Shown one piece after another: positions 10,078 through 18,290 of a stretch of DNA of 64,000 nt. A program made the position numbers and the translations under genes. The DNA comes from Siphonodentalium dalli (Eukaryota > Mollusca > Scaphopoda > Gadilida > Siphonodentaliidae): NCBI GenBank assembly GCA_032622095.1, contig CP136064.1, positions 136,045,954-136,109,953 on the forward strand, given 5' to 3'. Below the pieces are notes generated by a model that saw nothing but the letters and a program-made list of their open reading frames with translations, was not told the DNA's origin and did no database searches. Position 1 is the first letter of the stretch, and each line of letters begins with the position of its first letter.

Positions 10078-11382
10078 TGTCACCCCACATTTGATCCTGA
10101 TATCAGAGCCGATGAGGATCCTCTTGATCCTCAAGATGAAACAATACCACTCATTGAGCCGGACGACCCTACCAGCAACATAGATTCAGCCAGGCTGCCA
10201 CAACTACAGCAAGAACTCCTTCAGTCGGCTGTTGATGACTATTACGGCGCTCTGGCCAAAAGGGGACGAACACCAGCCCTTGGCCGCGACCCCTCAAAAT
10301 TTTAGAACGACCAACGCGGACAGCTCCGATTAAAGGCCTATCCCGTTATCATTCTCGCAAACGCTCATACCAGTAAGCCCCTAGCACTGTCAACGATAGC
10401 CGGCCGGCGGGGTGGAACTGGGGCAATACTAGAAGACTTGGGATTTGCTGACTAGCGCCCAGAAGGAAGGGGTGGGGCGCAATCAAAGGTGATCACAGCC
10501 CTCCATACAGCAAGGAATGAACTCGGTGGTGTAGCTGCTGCTGTAGATAGTGTAGAGCTGCATGACCTGGGGCAATCTGCAAAAGAGGCCTCGGATGTGG
10601 TAGGGCGAATGGAGACCTCCTTCACGGATGGCGACATTGAAGAGATCCTCGGAACTATAGATGCATGACCACCCACTAAACCTCCGCGAGCTCAGGGGGC
10701 TGGACAAGGCAATGCAGACCATTCGAGGTGAGTTGACCAACAACCTAGTCAAAATATCCGCGTTGGATGAGCACATCACAGTGGAAAAGCGGAAACTGGC
10801 AGAGGCAGACAGTGGGGCGGTCGATGAGAATACCAGGCGCCGCATCGCAGAGAGATTGTGTAACCTAGAAGATGAACGGACCTCACACCTGGAGGCCGCC
10901 GCAACGACCAGGGATGCTCTCCGATTTCAAATCAACCGCGTCAAAGAGACGATTGACCGGGTTCTCAACGAAGACACGACACTGGCTGAGCGCATTCGCA
11001 CACTCTTCCGGGAACAGGGGGTTACGAATGCTTCTATACTCACAGCGATTGGTTGGCAATCTCGACCATGGTGCTTGCGCTGACTGGTGGGGGCGGGGGT
11101 CCACCCGTCGTTCCTACCCCACCTTCCACAGATAAGGGTGGCCTCAAAGAGTGGGTGAAAAAACACTTGCAGGCCCTCGGCGTGTCCTAAGCAAAGCTGG
11201 CTGGGAAGGAGGCAGCTGTGCTACCTGGAATTATAGGCTCGGTTGTCTCGAGGCTGTTCGGGCTGCTCTCAAAAACAGCTGGGTGGTTGGCTGAAAACAT
11301 GTGGGCTCTGGCCCTCGCCGTCGGAGGGCTGCTCCTGGTCGCTGTGCGGGAATGGCTATCACCTAAACACACGTTACCATAA
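10078..11382 (+). pseudogene. Polinton coiled-coil and membrane protein, multiply frameshifted
   Basis: Four coding blocks follow each other on the plus strand. An acidic Pro/Asp-rich N-terminal part ends at 10305. A second block ends near 10667 (KEASDVVGRMETSFTDGDIEE). A long Glu/Lys-rich helical block at 10661-11060 (LRELRGLDKAMQTIRGEL, RRRIAERLCNLEDERTSHLE) is a likely coiled coil. A Gly/Pro hinge and a C-terminal part follow, with one in-frame TAA at 11188-11190 and a transmembrane segment (ALALAVGGLLLVAVREW), ending at 11382. Structure and position suggest a large virion or membrane-associated protein; I do not assign a function. No ATG is visible after the palindrome at 10042-10056. The last 20 bp overlap the convergent gene at 11363-11683. 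Confidence 0.6.
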
Positions 11383-11683
11383 CAAGCCAAAGAGTGATTA
11401 AGCCTATAGCAAACCCTCCTACAATGATAGCAACTTTTTTGTCCTCATGTTGGCGAGTCATCTGTTGCTTTTGTTCCATAGTTGGAACAGACACAGCTGA
11501 CATGGCGGGAGCGACTGGGTGTGTTAGCGGCTTGACCAATCCTGAACCATCAGTTGGCGGTGGGGTGGGTGCTCTGTTAAGGTCTGTATTTTAACCCAGA
11601 GATTGGTCTTGTGTAGCAATAACGATCTCGTTGTTGTACCCTGCCACTTTACCTATGCGGATTAGCATGTCACCCGGGGCCAT
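11363..11683 (-). pseudogene. Small Polinton membrane protein with one in-frame stop
   Basis: ATG at 11683, 107 codons. A TAA occupies codon 31 (11591-11593) and the frame is otherwise continuous. After the stop comes a Pro/Thr-rich linker, a Gln/Lys-rich segment, and a C-terminal transmembrane helix (VAIIVGGFAIGLITLWLV). The stop codon at 11363-11365 makes it overlap tail-to-tail with the plus-strand gene ending at 11382. It starts 47 bp after the stop of the 11731-12670 gene and could share its transcript. Function unknown. Confidence 0.5.
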
Positions 11684-11730
11684 GTAAACCCAGTCCCAAA
11701 GACAAAGTTGACCTCGGAGCTGGCATACTG

Positions 11731-12670
11731 TTACTGTAGGAGATCCTGATATCGCTTGATCGACGAGGGGAGATCCACGGGGAATGAAATTGCATCTTCC
11801 ACGTTAGCTAAGAACTGCTTCTGAGTGTCAAAGGCTGTCCCAAGAATTTGTGTTCTTGTCTGAGCTTGCGCCCCTAGGATTGCCCACACGTAATATTGTT
11901 CAGCCTTTGATCCCCGGCTGCGTGAACCCTTGCGACTTGTCCAGAATAAAGGTGCCCCAGGCGTTATCTGCACCATCCGAGTCATGTTTGATGAAGTCCA
12001 CGTGGATGACCTCATTTGTTGTCTCTTTTGTGAATGACATTCCACTGGGATAGTATGTCCCATCCGACGAGACAGGGTGAGGTCCCATATTCGTCCACCA
12101 ATTGTAGGTCCTGCCCAATCCATGGTTTGAGCCTTTCACGTGCCAATCGGTGTGTGGAGAGACCCTGAACTCACTGCAAATTCGTTCATACGCGCGTCGG
12201 TCATACTGGTTGTTAAAGGCGTCCCAAACTTTATCTTGGGGTAGTGGAGCCTTCAACTCGTTGAGGATCCTGCGAATCTGGTTGTAGACGTGAAAGAGAT
12301 ATAGAGATCGCAGGAAAGATTGTTCGTGTGGCGGAGCCACTGGAACATCGTTTTTTCCGCCACGGACAGACAAATGGTCTTGTGCAGACACACCACAACC
12401 CGTTGTTGCACACCAGACGGCGAAATTTAGCTGGTTCTGCCAAAACTGCATCGGGCTGCTGCTCCATGCCTGTACCAGCTTGTCAGACTCGACTTTAGGC
12501 AGCAGGTACTTTTGAAACACATCATGGAACTCAGCTTGAAAGGCGCCCGCGGATAGGTCTGTCTGTATCTCGATATTGGAACGTGTTAGCTCTAGGTCAA
12601 CTTTGGAGTTGAATACTCCACCAGTCCTATACTTAGCCTCGCTATTAAAGCCGAACGCCTTATTCGTCAT
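11731..12670 (-). pseudogene. Large conserved Polinton protein (structural candidate), one frameshift
   Basis: ATG at 12670, directly beside an AT-rich palindromic gap. The first 256 codons are open (MTNKAFGFNSEAKYR; later RRILNELKAPLPQDK and NWWTNMGPHPV). A frameshift near 11905-11920 then leads into a C-terminal block (EQYYVWAILGAQAQTRTQILG) ending at 11731. The total is about 310 residues. It is rich in Trp, Tyr and Asn with no transmembrane segment and no nucleotide-binding motif, in keeping with a capsid or capsid-associated protein, but I do not recognise a named family. It is one of the least damaged Polinton genes. Confidence 0.6.
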
Positions 12671-12724
12671 TATTATATTACATATATTTTATACGTGTAT
12701 ATATACGAGTATAATATATTACAA
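12671..12724. promoter_or_regulatory. Divergent Polinton promoter region, AT-rich imperfect palindromes
   Basis: The gap between divergent starts at 12670 (-) and 12725 (+). It contains TTATACGTGTATATATACGAGTATAAT, reported here as two overlapping near-palindromes centred on ATATA, and a degenerate TATTACAAATG in place of TATTACAAAGTAATA. Confidence 0.45.
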
Positions 12725-13411
12725 ATGTCAAAAAAAGTGAGGTGGTGGACCTCCTCCAATACATTGACAACTGCGGTGGGGATCTACGAGTTGGCCTCCG
12801 CTCCATCACTTATACAGTTGGGTGGTACAAGATAAACAATTGGGTGTCGTTCTCGTGGAAGGCGGCCTTTGAGCCCACAGACTGCGATAGCTACGACAAG
12901 CATGTCCGCGACGGTAGCGGAACTAAAGAAATAGCCGTTCCTCCGGGGCTGTATAACTTCACACAGATAGGGGACCTTGTAGAGGAAAACAGCGACACCA
13001 TACTGACGGTGAGCAAAGTTAATGGTTTGGCAACTCTAACCGTGGATGATGGGCACGAGATCTAATTTACAGATGGACTGCTGTCCTTGCTCGGATTGGA
13101 TGATGGTTTAAATGGCCAGTGGCTCTCTGCTGGCACATATACTGGGGACTGCCCCGTCAACTTTGCATCCACAAAAATGCTTCATCTGCACCTCTAGTTC
13201 CTTTGTAGATGGGGCTCCGTCCAACCTCCTGTCAACGATTGGGCTTGGCCGTCACTCATTTGGTGGCATGGGCACCCTCCGAGTCGAGCATCCTGAGTTC
13301 AAACGTCTTCAGTGCGGAACACTTTGTGAATTGAAGTTAGTTTTCCGTGATAATAGAGGTGCACATCTGAATAGCGACCTACCGATCACCGTGGCACTAG
13401 AGATACGATAA
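12725..13411 (+). pseudogene. Polinton beta-rich structural protein (minor capsid/penton candidate)
   Basis: An ATG at 12725 is followed by a frameshift within 20 bp. The main frame then runs from about 12742 (LLQYIDNCGGDLRVGL; FSWKAAFEP; IAVPPGLYNFTQIGDLVEE) to an in-frame TAA at 13063-13065 and continues in the same frame (DGLLSLLGLDDGL) to about 13180. A second frameshift leads into SNLLSTIGLGRHSFG, VEHPEFKRLQCGT and the C-terminal LPITVALEI, ending at 13411. Length is about 225 residues with alternating hydrophobic strands and no helices to speak of. A penton-type or other minor capsid role is inference. The gene starts a three-gene plus-strand run. Confidence 0.55.
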
Positions 13412-13871
13412 GCATCTACGCCCTATAGAGTGCTCCGCACTCAGTAAGATTTGCGGTTACGAAGTAACAACTGATACTCCACCGGGTAGTGCCCTGATTA
13501 CTATCTGGGCAGAATACAGTGGCAGCGTCACGTGGAGTGGTTTACTTGGAAGGGGTGGCGATCGGCTGTTCACCATGGGAAACTCGGCTACTGGAGATAT
13601 GTTGTGTGGATACCCCATGCTAGCGAATGGTAATATAATACGAATTGGGCTTGTCCGCGTCTCACATTAATGGTGACTTTGCTGCGATTGTGGTTATAAA
13701 CCACAAAAAGACAAACCACGGAGAAAAAATATCTAGTGGGAAACAGAAGAGGACGAGGGTTTTTGCAGATCCACTGAAGCTGCGACGGGGTGATGTAATA
13801 ACATTTGACTGGCCGTCAATCCGAGGACCTAGCTGTGCAGTAGTGAATCTCCTTATCGAATTGGACTTGTA
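13412..13871 (+). pseudogene. Small beta-rich Polinton protein, frameshifted
   Basis: The frame is open from the preceding stop through GYEVTTDTPPGSALITIWAE, a Gly-rich turn region and NGNIIRIGLVRVSH. It shifts near 13665-13680 into GDFAAIVVINHKK, KLRRGDVITFDWPS and the terminal NLLIELDL (stop at 13871). Length is about 150 residues. The strand pattern and the charged C-terminal hairpin resemble a single jelly-roll, which would suit a virion component; this is inference. No ATG is evident, so the start may be lost. GTTACGAAGTAAC at 13456-13468 lies inside the coding frame and resembles the intergenic palindromes. Confidence 0.45.
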
Positions 13872-13874
13872 AAT

Positions 13875-13924
13875 TATTACGAAGTAATATATGTATACGT
13901 GTATACATATATTACAAAGTAATA
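13875..13924. promoter_or_regulatory. Complete triple-palindrome module upstream of coiled-coil gene
   Basis: Three perfect or near-perfect palindromes in 50 bp: TATTACGAAGTAATA (13875-13889), ATGTATACGTGTATACAT (13891-13908) and TATTACAAAGTAATA (13910-13924). The ATG of the next gene is at 13929, four bases after the last arm. The module also follows the stop codon at 13871 by three bases, so it could act as terminator for one gene and promoter for the next. Confidence 0.65.
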
Positions 13925-14353
13925 ATATATGAGGATGAAGCAACCCACAGCACCAAGCCCTGAAGCTATATATCCTGTCCTCGAAAATGGGAACGAATCT
14001 TCCTACCGGATCCGCGAAATCTCGCAACTGAAAAAGCAACTCGAGGATGAGCGAGATAAAAGGGTGGCGTTATACAAAAAGTACCACCGCGGGGAGAACT
14101 CGGCATGTCTGGCAAATATATCCGTCGTCGCCTGGGCGTGAAGGCCAAGAAGCACGACGAGATTCGAGTCCTGGCCAGCAGCAAACTGAACACAATCTCA
14201 AGCCACGTGTCGACTGCCTTGATCGATGGGCAGATTTCAAATGACGAGTTCCGTCTGATTGTGGACGAAGTCGCAAAGTACAATGAGATGAAAACTGAAA
14301 TCCTGACTAGGACACGAAAAACGCACGCCGCGGAGATTGATGACAAGACAAAA

Positions 14354-16899
14354 CAAGACAGTCAAAGACTGTGGGGTCGCTCACCAGACTGCAAAGACTG
14401 GTAAAACTGGGACTTTGGAGACCATAACAGTTAGAACTAAACAGGATATGTAGATAGAGAGGCTTCATGTACCAACTGTACGCTACTGATCACCCCCCCC
14501 CCCCCCCCCCCCCCCTCCAGCTCATGTCCCTTCCCGACCAGGCTCCAGACTCCCAAGTCTTAGATTGGCAACTGTCATCTCAAACTTTCTCTATTGTTGG
14601 AAATTTCCAATCTCACAAGCACCTTTTTATAAAACTATTTAGACATGTTTGATGTTTGAAGCCCAATTATCCATGGACCCAAAAACAGCATATACATGTA
14701 TGTATGTCAGATTAATCAGTCAAGTAGTTCCAAGGTAGATGTTTTAATGAATTTTGTATTTTAATGATTTTATTAGACACAAAAGTGTTAAGTCCCCATA
14801 GCCCCGTCATTTCTTAACAGGTTACCTTATGTTAACAAATCTGAATCTCAGTCACTAAAGGATCCTCCATACTATATGTAAGCTAAATAGTCCAACCTCT
14901 CTTGAGAAGACATTTTTAAGTATTACTATAGAGGCATACAGTTATGTCTCGGGTCCCACCCTATATCTGATGGTAGATGAGAAGAAGTCGTTTTTAAGAA
15001 TTACCATGGAGGGCAAGAGTTATGGCCCTGGCTTCACAACCATTTGAAAGAGTGACCTCATTTGAACAAATCTGAATATGAATCACCTAGGGAAAATCCA
15101 CACCAAATATGAACCCATTCAGTCTTATGATCTAGAGAAGATATTCACAGAATTGTTGACAGATTGATGGACGGACAGAAAGATGAACAGGTGACAGATG
15201 ATAAGTGATGACTGTAGCTTTGTCTCAGGTGAGCTCAAAAATTACATTTCATTGAACAAATTGTTAGAATTACTATGGAGGGAAAACGTTATGGCCCTGG
15301 AATCCCTCCTATTTGACCTGAACAAATCTGAATGTGAGTCACATACAGTTAGGGAATTCATATAGATCTCGAGAAGAAAACAATTGTTGATGGATGGATG
15401 GACAGAACAATGGATGGAAGGACACTCCGACAGACCAACAGATTTAATCCAATATACCCCCCCCCCCACTTTTTTGTCCATAATAAGGTATAATGAGGTC
15501 ACATAGCTAAGTGGTTAAGAAAATAATATTGGAACAGCCAAGCGTGAATTTAGTGTGTCTGAGGTCCCAAAAGGGTGAATGTAGTGATGCTATTATGTAA
15601 GGTAGGCTAGCATCACCAAATTTACCATCTGGGAACCAAATTTTACTTAGTTCTCAACTGCTATGGGAGACCTAGGGACAGACAGAAGTTCTCCAGCTGA
15701 AGTTGGTGACATTACTGACATATGACAGTATGCACAACCATTGGACACCTCAATTATGCATTTTAAAATCTGAACAGAAGGGAAGAGCTGCTAAAACTGT
15801 CAATTTGAGACTCTAGATACTTCCCAGAAGATGAAGCCTAAGCAGAATGAGGTCCTCATAGGGTGTATTTGGTGATGCTAGCCTGCCGTGAAGGGTAGCA
15901 TAATTAAATTCACCCTCTGGGAACCTCATTCTACAAATGCCAGACACACTTAAAGCTCTGAGAAAAGGAATTTAATCTGATATTAATGGCCAGTGTATTG
16001 TAAACAATGATGGTCCTACTGACAACTTTAGAAAACAAATGTACAACACCATTAATCTCATTTAAATTATGAATGACATGAATACACTCCCTGGGGACTC
16101 TGCCTATAGCTACAGAAGTTCTCTTATCTATCTATCTGGCCCTGATTATAAACAACACTTGTCATGTCTGTCAGTTCAGAGCAGAGTTGGCTTGTAATGG
16201 GAATGCAGATACTAGTATTAAAAGGAATTTACTGAACATTTCTGTACATCTGTCTGTTCATCTTTTCTCCCAAACCCCTGATTTCAACCAAATTTAGTGG
16301 GGAGACTAGAGGTACCTACCCCCCCCCCCCCGAAGATGTAATGTCATAAGTCCTTCAAAATTTTAAATAAATGTTTGTTTTTTTATTTAAATAAAAAATA
16401 TTTTATTTAATAAAAAAAAATATTTATTAAAAATAAAATATATATAATTTAGTTTTTTTTTGGTTAAATTGAGCAATAAGTTAAATCTGAAGAAAAAAAA
16501 AATTCTTCAGATTTATGTCCATAGCCCCACCCACATTTGACCCAGTGACCTCATTTGAACAAATCTGAACCAGTCACTCAAGGTACCCTCATACCAAATA
16601 TGAACCCATTCGGCCTGACAACTTCAGAAAAGAAGTCGTTTTAAGAATTACTATGTGGAAAAATAGTTATGGTCCTGACATCAAAACTATTTGACTTGGT
16701 GACCTCATTTGAACAAATCTGAATAAGAGTCACCTAGGGAACATCCACACCAAATATAAACCCAATCGGTCTGATGGTTTCAGAGGAGAAGATGTTTAAA
16801 GAATTGTTGACGGACGGCTAGACGGACGGATGGACGGACGGACGACGGACGAGGAGTGATGACTATAGCTTCACGGAGACTTCGTCTCAGGTGAGCTAA
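14354..16899 (+). mobile_element. Helitron-like family B, full copy inside Polinton gene
   Basis: The 5' end CAAGACAGTCAAAGACTG carries a stem-loop, degenerate here but perfect in the 61395 copy as CAGTCAATGACTG. It is followed by GGGTCGCTCACC, the reverse complement of the 3' GGTGAGC. Core units occur at 14810-15240, 15255-15420 and 16500-16860. A GGAC microsatellite lies at 16808-16850, then the terminal hairpin (GGAGAC-TTC-GTCTC) and CTAA at 16896-16899. The boundaries are fixed by the interrupted gene: coding codons end at 14353 and restart at 16900 in frame, with no target duplication. A poly-C run lies at 14494-14514. The copy is composite, with several 3' ends inside. Confidence 0.75.
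15563..15931. repeat. Two foldback repeats of about 80 bp
   Basis: Each copy (about 15563-15641 and 15851-15931) starts GAGGTCC, ends GGGAACC and can fold on itself: 'gggtgaatgtagtgatgcta' pairs with 'tagcatcaccaaatttacc' in the first. The second is a diverged direct copy of the first about 290 bp away. The sequence between them is non-coding. This may be a small foldback element with duplicated ends. Confidence 0.45.
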
Positions 16900-17067
16900 A
16901 AAGCACTTATTCAGAAAGGCAGAGAAGAAACCAAGGCGGTTATAGAAAAGTTATCAGTTTCGCGAAAGTGTGTACTCGTTCCCATTCCTACAGAACTGGC
17001 GGAGCCACATACGAAGATGGCCCGCCTCCTTATTAAGATACATCATTTTATTTTGACTCTGTCAATG

Positions 17068-17112
17068 TATTACAAAGTAATAATGTATACATGTATACAT
17101 TACAAAGTAATA
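17068..17112. promoter_or_regulatory. Complete triple-palindrome module upstream of integrase
   Basis: TATTACAAAGTAATA (17068-17082), ATGTATACATGTATACAT (17083-17100) and ATTACAAAGTAATA (17099-17112), followed at once by ATG (17113-17115). Order and spacing match the module at 13875-13924. The middle palindrome differs by one base in the centre (AT for GT), which keeps it symmetric. Confidence 0.65.
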
Positions 17113-18009
17113 ATATGAACAGCAAACTGTCTAGTCGCCTCGGGGCTTGCAGTAATCAAGAATGTCGCGGCAGCAGCCAAGGTTTCTGAAGATGTGGCAC
17201 GGGCGTGGCTCAAGAAGCAGGCCATCTGGCATATATACCTACCCAATCCGCGGCATGTGCCAATGCCCAAGTTGGACGTGCCAGTGCCAAATGAAGTCCA
17301 CCAGGCCGACCTGCTTTTTCTGCCTCATGACCGGGTGGGTCGCAAGACATACAAGTACGCGCTCACAGTCGTCGAACTGGCCTCTCGCTACAAAGAAGCC
17401 GAGCCCCTCGCCACAAAAGAAGCCACAATGGTCGCGGATGCCCTTGAACGGATCTACAGGCGAGGCCCTCTTAGATGGACGAAATTGCTCCAAGTCGACC
17501 CAGGGCGCGAGTAATGGGTGCTGTGAGCCTCCTGCTAACCAACGGGACCAGGGGTTCGTGGAGCGCTTCAATCGGACCCTGGCAGAGCAGTTGTTTGGGC
17601 ACCAATATGCCCAGGAGATGAAGCTTCCCGTCGGCCAAAGGTCGACTGAATGGGTGGCACGGCTCTGAACAATGAAGTGACTCGTCTGACCGGGAAAAAG
17701 CCCTCTGATGCCATCAAGATAAAAACACCTTCGGTGTTGACACAAAAACCCTCTTCTGCGGTTCCAGGTCGCCCGACAGGGCCCAAAGAGCAAAAGCTCC
17801 CCTCGAGAGTGAGCGTCCGTTACCTTTACCAGTCCGGCGAACTGGAAGGGGGCCACTGACGCGCAACTGATCCTGTGTGGTCCCTCCAGGTGTACCGACT
17901 TGAACGCTCTGTCACCAAGGCCGACGAGCCTGTGCTCTACTATTTAGTGGATGGGCCAGCACGCGGATTTGTCCGGGAAGAGTTGCTTGTAGTGCCTCCC
18001 GACACCTAG
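17113..18009 (+). pseudogene. Polinton retrovirus-type integrase (rve), broken
   Basis: Catalyses insertion of the element into the host chromosome. After an ATG at 17113 the frame shifts to an N-terminal helical region (VARAWLKKQAIWHIYLP), then the catalytic core. The first Asp is in HQADLLF near 17300 and the second in LQVDPG near 17495, followed by a TAA at 17512-17514. The third acidic residue is in VERFNRTLAEQLFGHQYAQ near 17560 in another frame. The stretch between the second Asp and this Glu is too short, indicating an internal deletion. A third frame from about 17650 carries TRLTGKKPS, and after a single in-frame TGA (17857-17859) a C-terminal chromodomain-like block (VYRLERSV, LYYLVDG, REELLVVP) to the stop at 18009. 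Motifs and order are characteristic of Polinton integrases; activity is lost. Confidence 0.85.
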
Positions 18010-18024
18010 CTGCCACCAGATAGT

Positions 18025-18037
18025 GTTATGAAGTAAC
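18025..18037. terminator. Palindrome between convergent integrase and polymerase genes
   Basis: GTTATGAAGTAAC, a relative of the TATTACNAAGTAATA palindrome, lies in the 45-bp gap between the integrase stop (18009) and the stop of the minus-strand replication gene (18055). The convergent position suggests a shared 3' end signal. Inference only. Confidence 0.35.
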
Positions 18038-18054
18038 AGGAACTGTTAGAAGGA

Positions 18055-18290
18055 CTAGATGCTAAGTGCTGGAGCCCCTCTTTTTCGGTTGCACTCTAGA
18101 CAGGTCAGCTTCATATTTCCTCTGCAGTGCCATTTGCTGTTTTCCAGCTGGTCGACACTAAACTGCTGTGTGTCTTTGGGTTGGAAGGCCCAGAGCAGCT
18201 CAATCTCGCATTCCATGCAGCGGTTCTGCTGGGCTTCACGGAGCTCGAGGATATAGTCGACCTTGAGATTGAATCCCTGGCGTCCATTAG
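18055..18290 (-). other. HNH/treble-clef-like C-terminal domain of the replication protein
   Basis: After a frameshift near 18270-18300 the last 70 or so codons read through YILELREAQQNRCMEC, then FSVDQLENSKWH, then RGNMKLTCLECNRKRG, with the stop at 18055-18057. Two CxxC pairs flank a D...N...H...N arrangement typical of HNH nucleases and related treble clefs, although the first His of the usual DH pair is Gln here. If real, the family protein combines polymerase, helicase and nuclease modules. The nuclease role is inference. Confidence 0.5.

Larger units (their letters stand above)
13929..17067 (+). pseudogene. Polinton coiled-coil protein split by a family-B insertion
   Basis: ATG at 13929. 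The first part to about 14095 contains a short coiled coil (REISQLKKQLEDERDKR) ending at YKKYHRG. After a frameshift the next part resumes at about 14105 with a basic segment (RRRLGVKAKKHDEI) and a helical C-terminal half (LIDGQISNDEFRLIVDEVAKY) up to codon AAA ending at 14353. A 2546-bp Helitron-like element follows (14354-16899), and the frame resumes at 16900 (KALIQKGREETKAVIEKL). The first and second parts are joined very closely, and a hydrophobic middle segment present in related Polinton proteins appears deleted here (inference). Beyond about 16960 the frame stays open to 17115 without a convincing end. Function unknown; it precedes the integrase. Confidence 0.6.

Noticed and set aside
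13645-14039. Minus-strand open frames opposite the Polinton plus-strand genes
   Set aside because: Antisense shadows: the plus-strand frames carry the conserved strand pattern, starts beside palindromes and homologous neighbours.
14494-14514. Poly-C run as a regulatory G-quadruplex region
   Set aside because: A single homopolymer run within a repeat insertion; likely slippage, with no gene context.
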